Positions 58,834-60,000 of a stretch of DNA of 60,000 nt are shown piece after piece (the stretch's first letter is position 1; every line of letters starts with the position of its first letter). The stretch is from assembly GCF_964355755.1 (NCBI RefSeq), contig NC_092672.1:10042501-10102500 (forward strand). Reading direction: 5' to 3'. The notes beneath the pieces were generated by a model that searched no databases, had not been told where the DNA came from, and worked only from the letters and a program-made list of their open reading frames with translations. Source of the stretch: Antedon mediterranea (Eukaryota > Echinodermata > Crinoidea > Comatulida > Antedonidae). The translations under genes and the position numbers were made by a program.

Positions 58834-60000
58834 TACAATATCGACATTGTCAATAGTGTAAATGCCAGTTCGCGCTTCTTTTTTTTTTTGGTTAGGCCTA
58901 TATGCATTTTTACCATACCGTAGCTTCTGTGCACTGAGGCGTACCAAAAGAAATCTATCTCTCGTGTAGCGCATATTTCTTATTGTTATTAATTACAAAA
59001 CATTATAATTAGCCTACACTCCATTAATATTCTAATAAATAAATTCGTGCATGACATGTATGGAAGGCAAAATATTTAAAACAACTTATGGGTGAAATGA
59101 GTAAAGCAGAAAAGAATATAGAAAGACAGGACATTACAAGACCTGGAAAATTGTCATATATGGCTAGGCTACATAATATGTTTGCATTTTATTCGATATT
59201 GCGGCGCGAGAAACCATAGAATTGCTACTATGCCAGAGTAGACTCACTCTGGACACTAGACATTTGACATTTAATTTCTCGATAAATAAACTCCCAGACA
59301 TTTAGAACACTATTTTCCATCAAAGTCAAAGACCATTTAATAACTTATGATGCTTAATTTTCTATCAAAATATGTATATACTCTTCTATTATTTATTTCC
59401 AATTCATATTAATAATGCCGTCTTATGAATTTCATTTATGTAATTTTACTTTTCTTCAGTTTTCCCTTTCTCAGAAATGATATCGTTCTAGTTATAAGCT
59501 AAGTCTTATTTATTTTAAAGGTCCAAACTCGATAAGCGAAATTTTATGTATTTGAGAAAGAAGAACAAAGAAAGACAATAAAGATTATTATTATTATGAT
59601 ACGGAGCTGTTTTGTTTTCTTACTGATGTGTTTATTGCGCATTGCAAGTGTTTGACGTAAGATATAGGTCACCATAATTGCACTAAAATCTAATCTGTCA
59701 ATTTCTAGTGGATGTTATCAATATATTCTTAATTTCCATCTGTCAATTGTGAACATGGTTTGTTGAATCCACAAAAACTGTTTGCTTGGTTACGTCATGA
59801 CCTTTGAGAACCAGTTCAACAATTATTTAATAACGTATTTCTGAATGTTGTACGATTCCGGTATTTTTAGATAAAACTCGTTTATTTTAAATCAAGCGTG
59901 TTCAAGATTGGAATAATAACATCATAATCTACTGTAGTTTAGTTATACGATTAATATGTTAGCTGCTACTGTAGTATTGCTAAAGCTCTGTCTATGTATG
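58834..60000. other. Intergenic to window end
   Basis: AT-rich sequence without recognisable genes or repeat families on either strand. Confidence 0.5.

Overview
This is AT-rich, intron-bearing animal DNA, about two thirds A+T by eye. It is full of short palindromic transposons and scattered TAGGCCTA words. Together with an expanded family of histamine N-methyltransferase-like (HNMT-like) genes, this suggests a marine invertebrate deuterostome, most likely an echinoderm. That assignment is an inference, and no species can be named from the sequence.

Layout. (1) 1-6.1 kb: a 63-bp tandem array that flips orientation near 720, a fragment of an unrecognised multi-exon gene at 3.9-4.6 kb, and a related 102-bp array that grades into 370-bp blocks. 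(2) 6.1-8.8 kb: a frameshifted non-LTR retrotransposon of the CR1/jockey type. (3) 10.8-40.7 kb: five intact, same-strand HNMT-like genes (286, 287, 287, 289 and 289 aa). Each has four coding exons with intron phases 1-0-1. (4) 46.1-48.1 kb, minus strand: a complete two-exon class A GPCR of 523 aa with an NRY motif and a long third intracellular loop. (5) 48-60 kb: mostly non-coding, with a tRNA-derived SINE, dispersed CGGT-repeat elements and two weak exon candidates.

History of the cluster. Genes 2 and 3 lie in duplicated blocks (about 12.9-20.9 kb and 22.4-30.8 kb). The second block still carries sequence flanking gene 1 exons 3-4 but lacks those exons. Genes 4 and 5 lie in a second tandem duplication (about 32.2-36.2 kb and 38.0-43.9 kb). 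Because the blocks are paralogous, one copy supplies the empty site for insertions in the other. This exposes a 956-bp element with long terminal inverted repeats and a 10-bp target duplication, a 122-bp element in a TTAA-type site, and a 112-bp CGGT element.

Function. The five enzymes should be cytosolic SAM-dependent small-molecule methyltransferases. By hand alignment, the polar residues that hold histamine in the human enzyme are not conserved in any copy. Genes 4 and 5 also lose one pocket tyrosine. A clade-specific, substrate-shifted methyltransferase cluster is the most interesting possibility here. Nothing in the sequence links the GPCR functionally to the enzymes.
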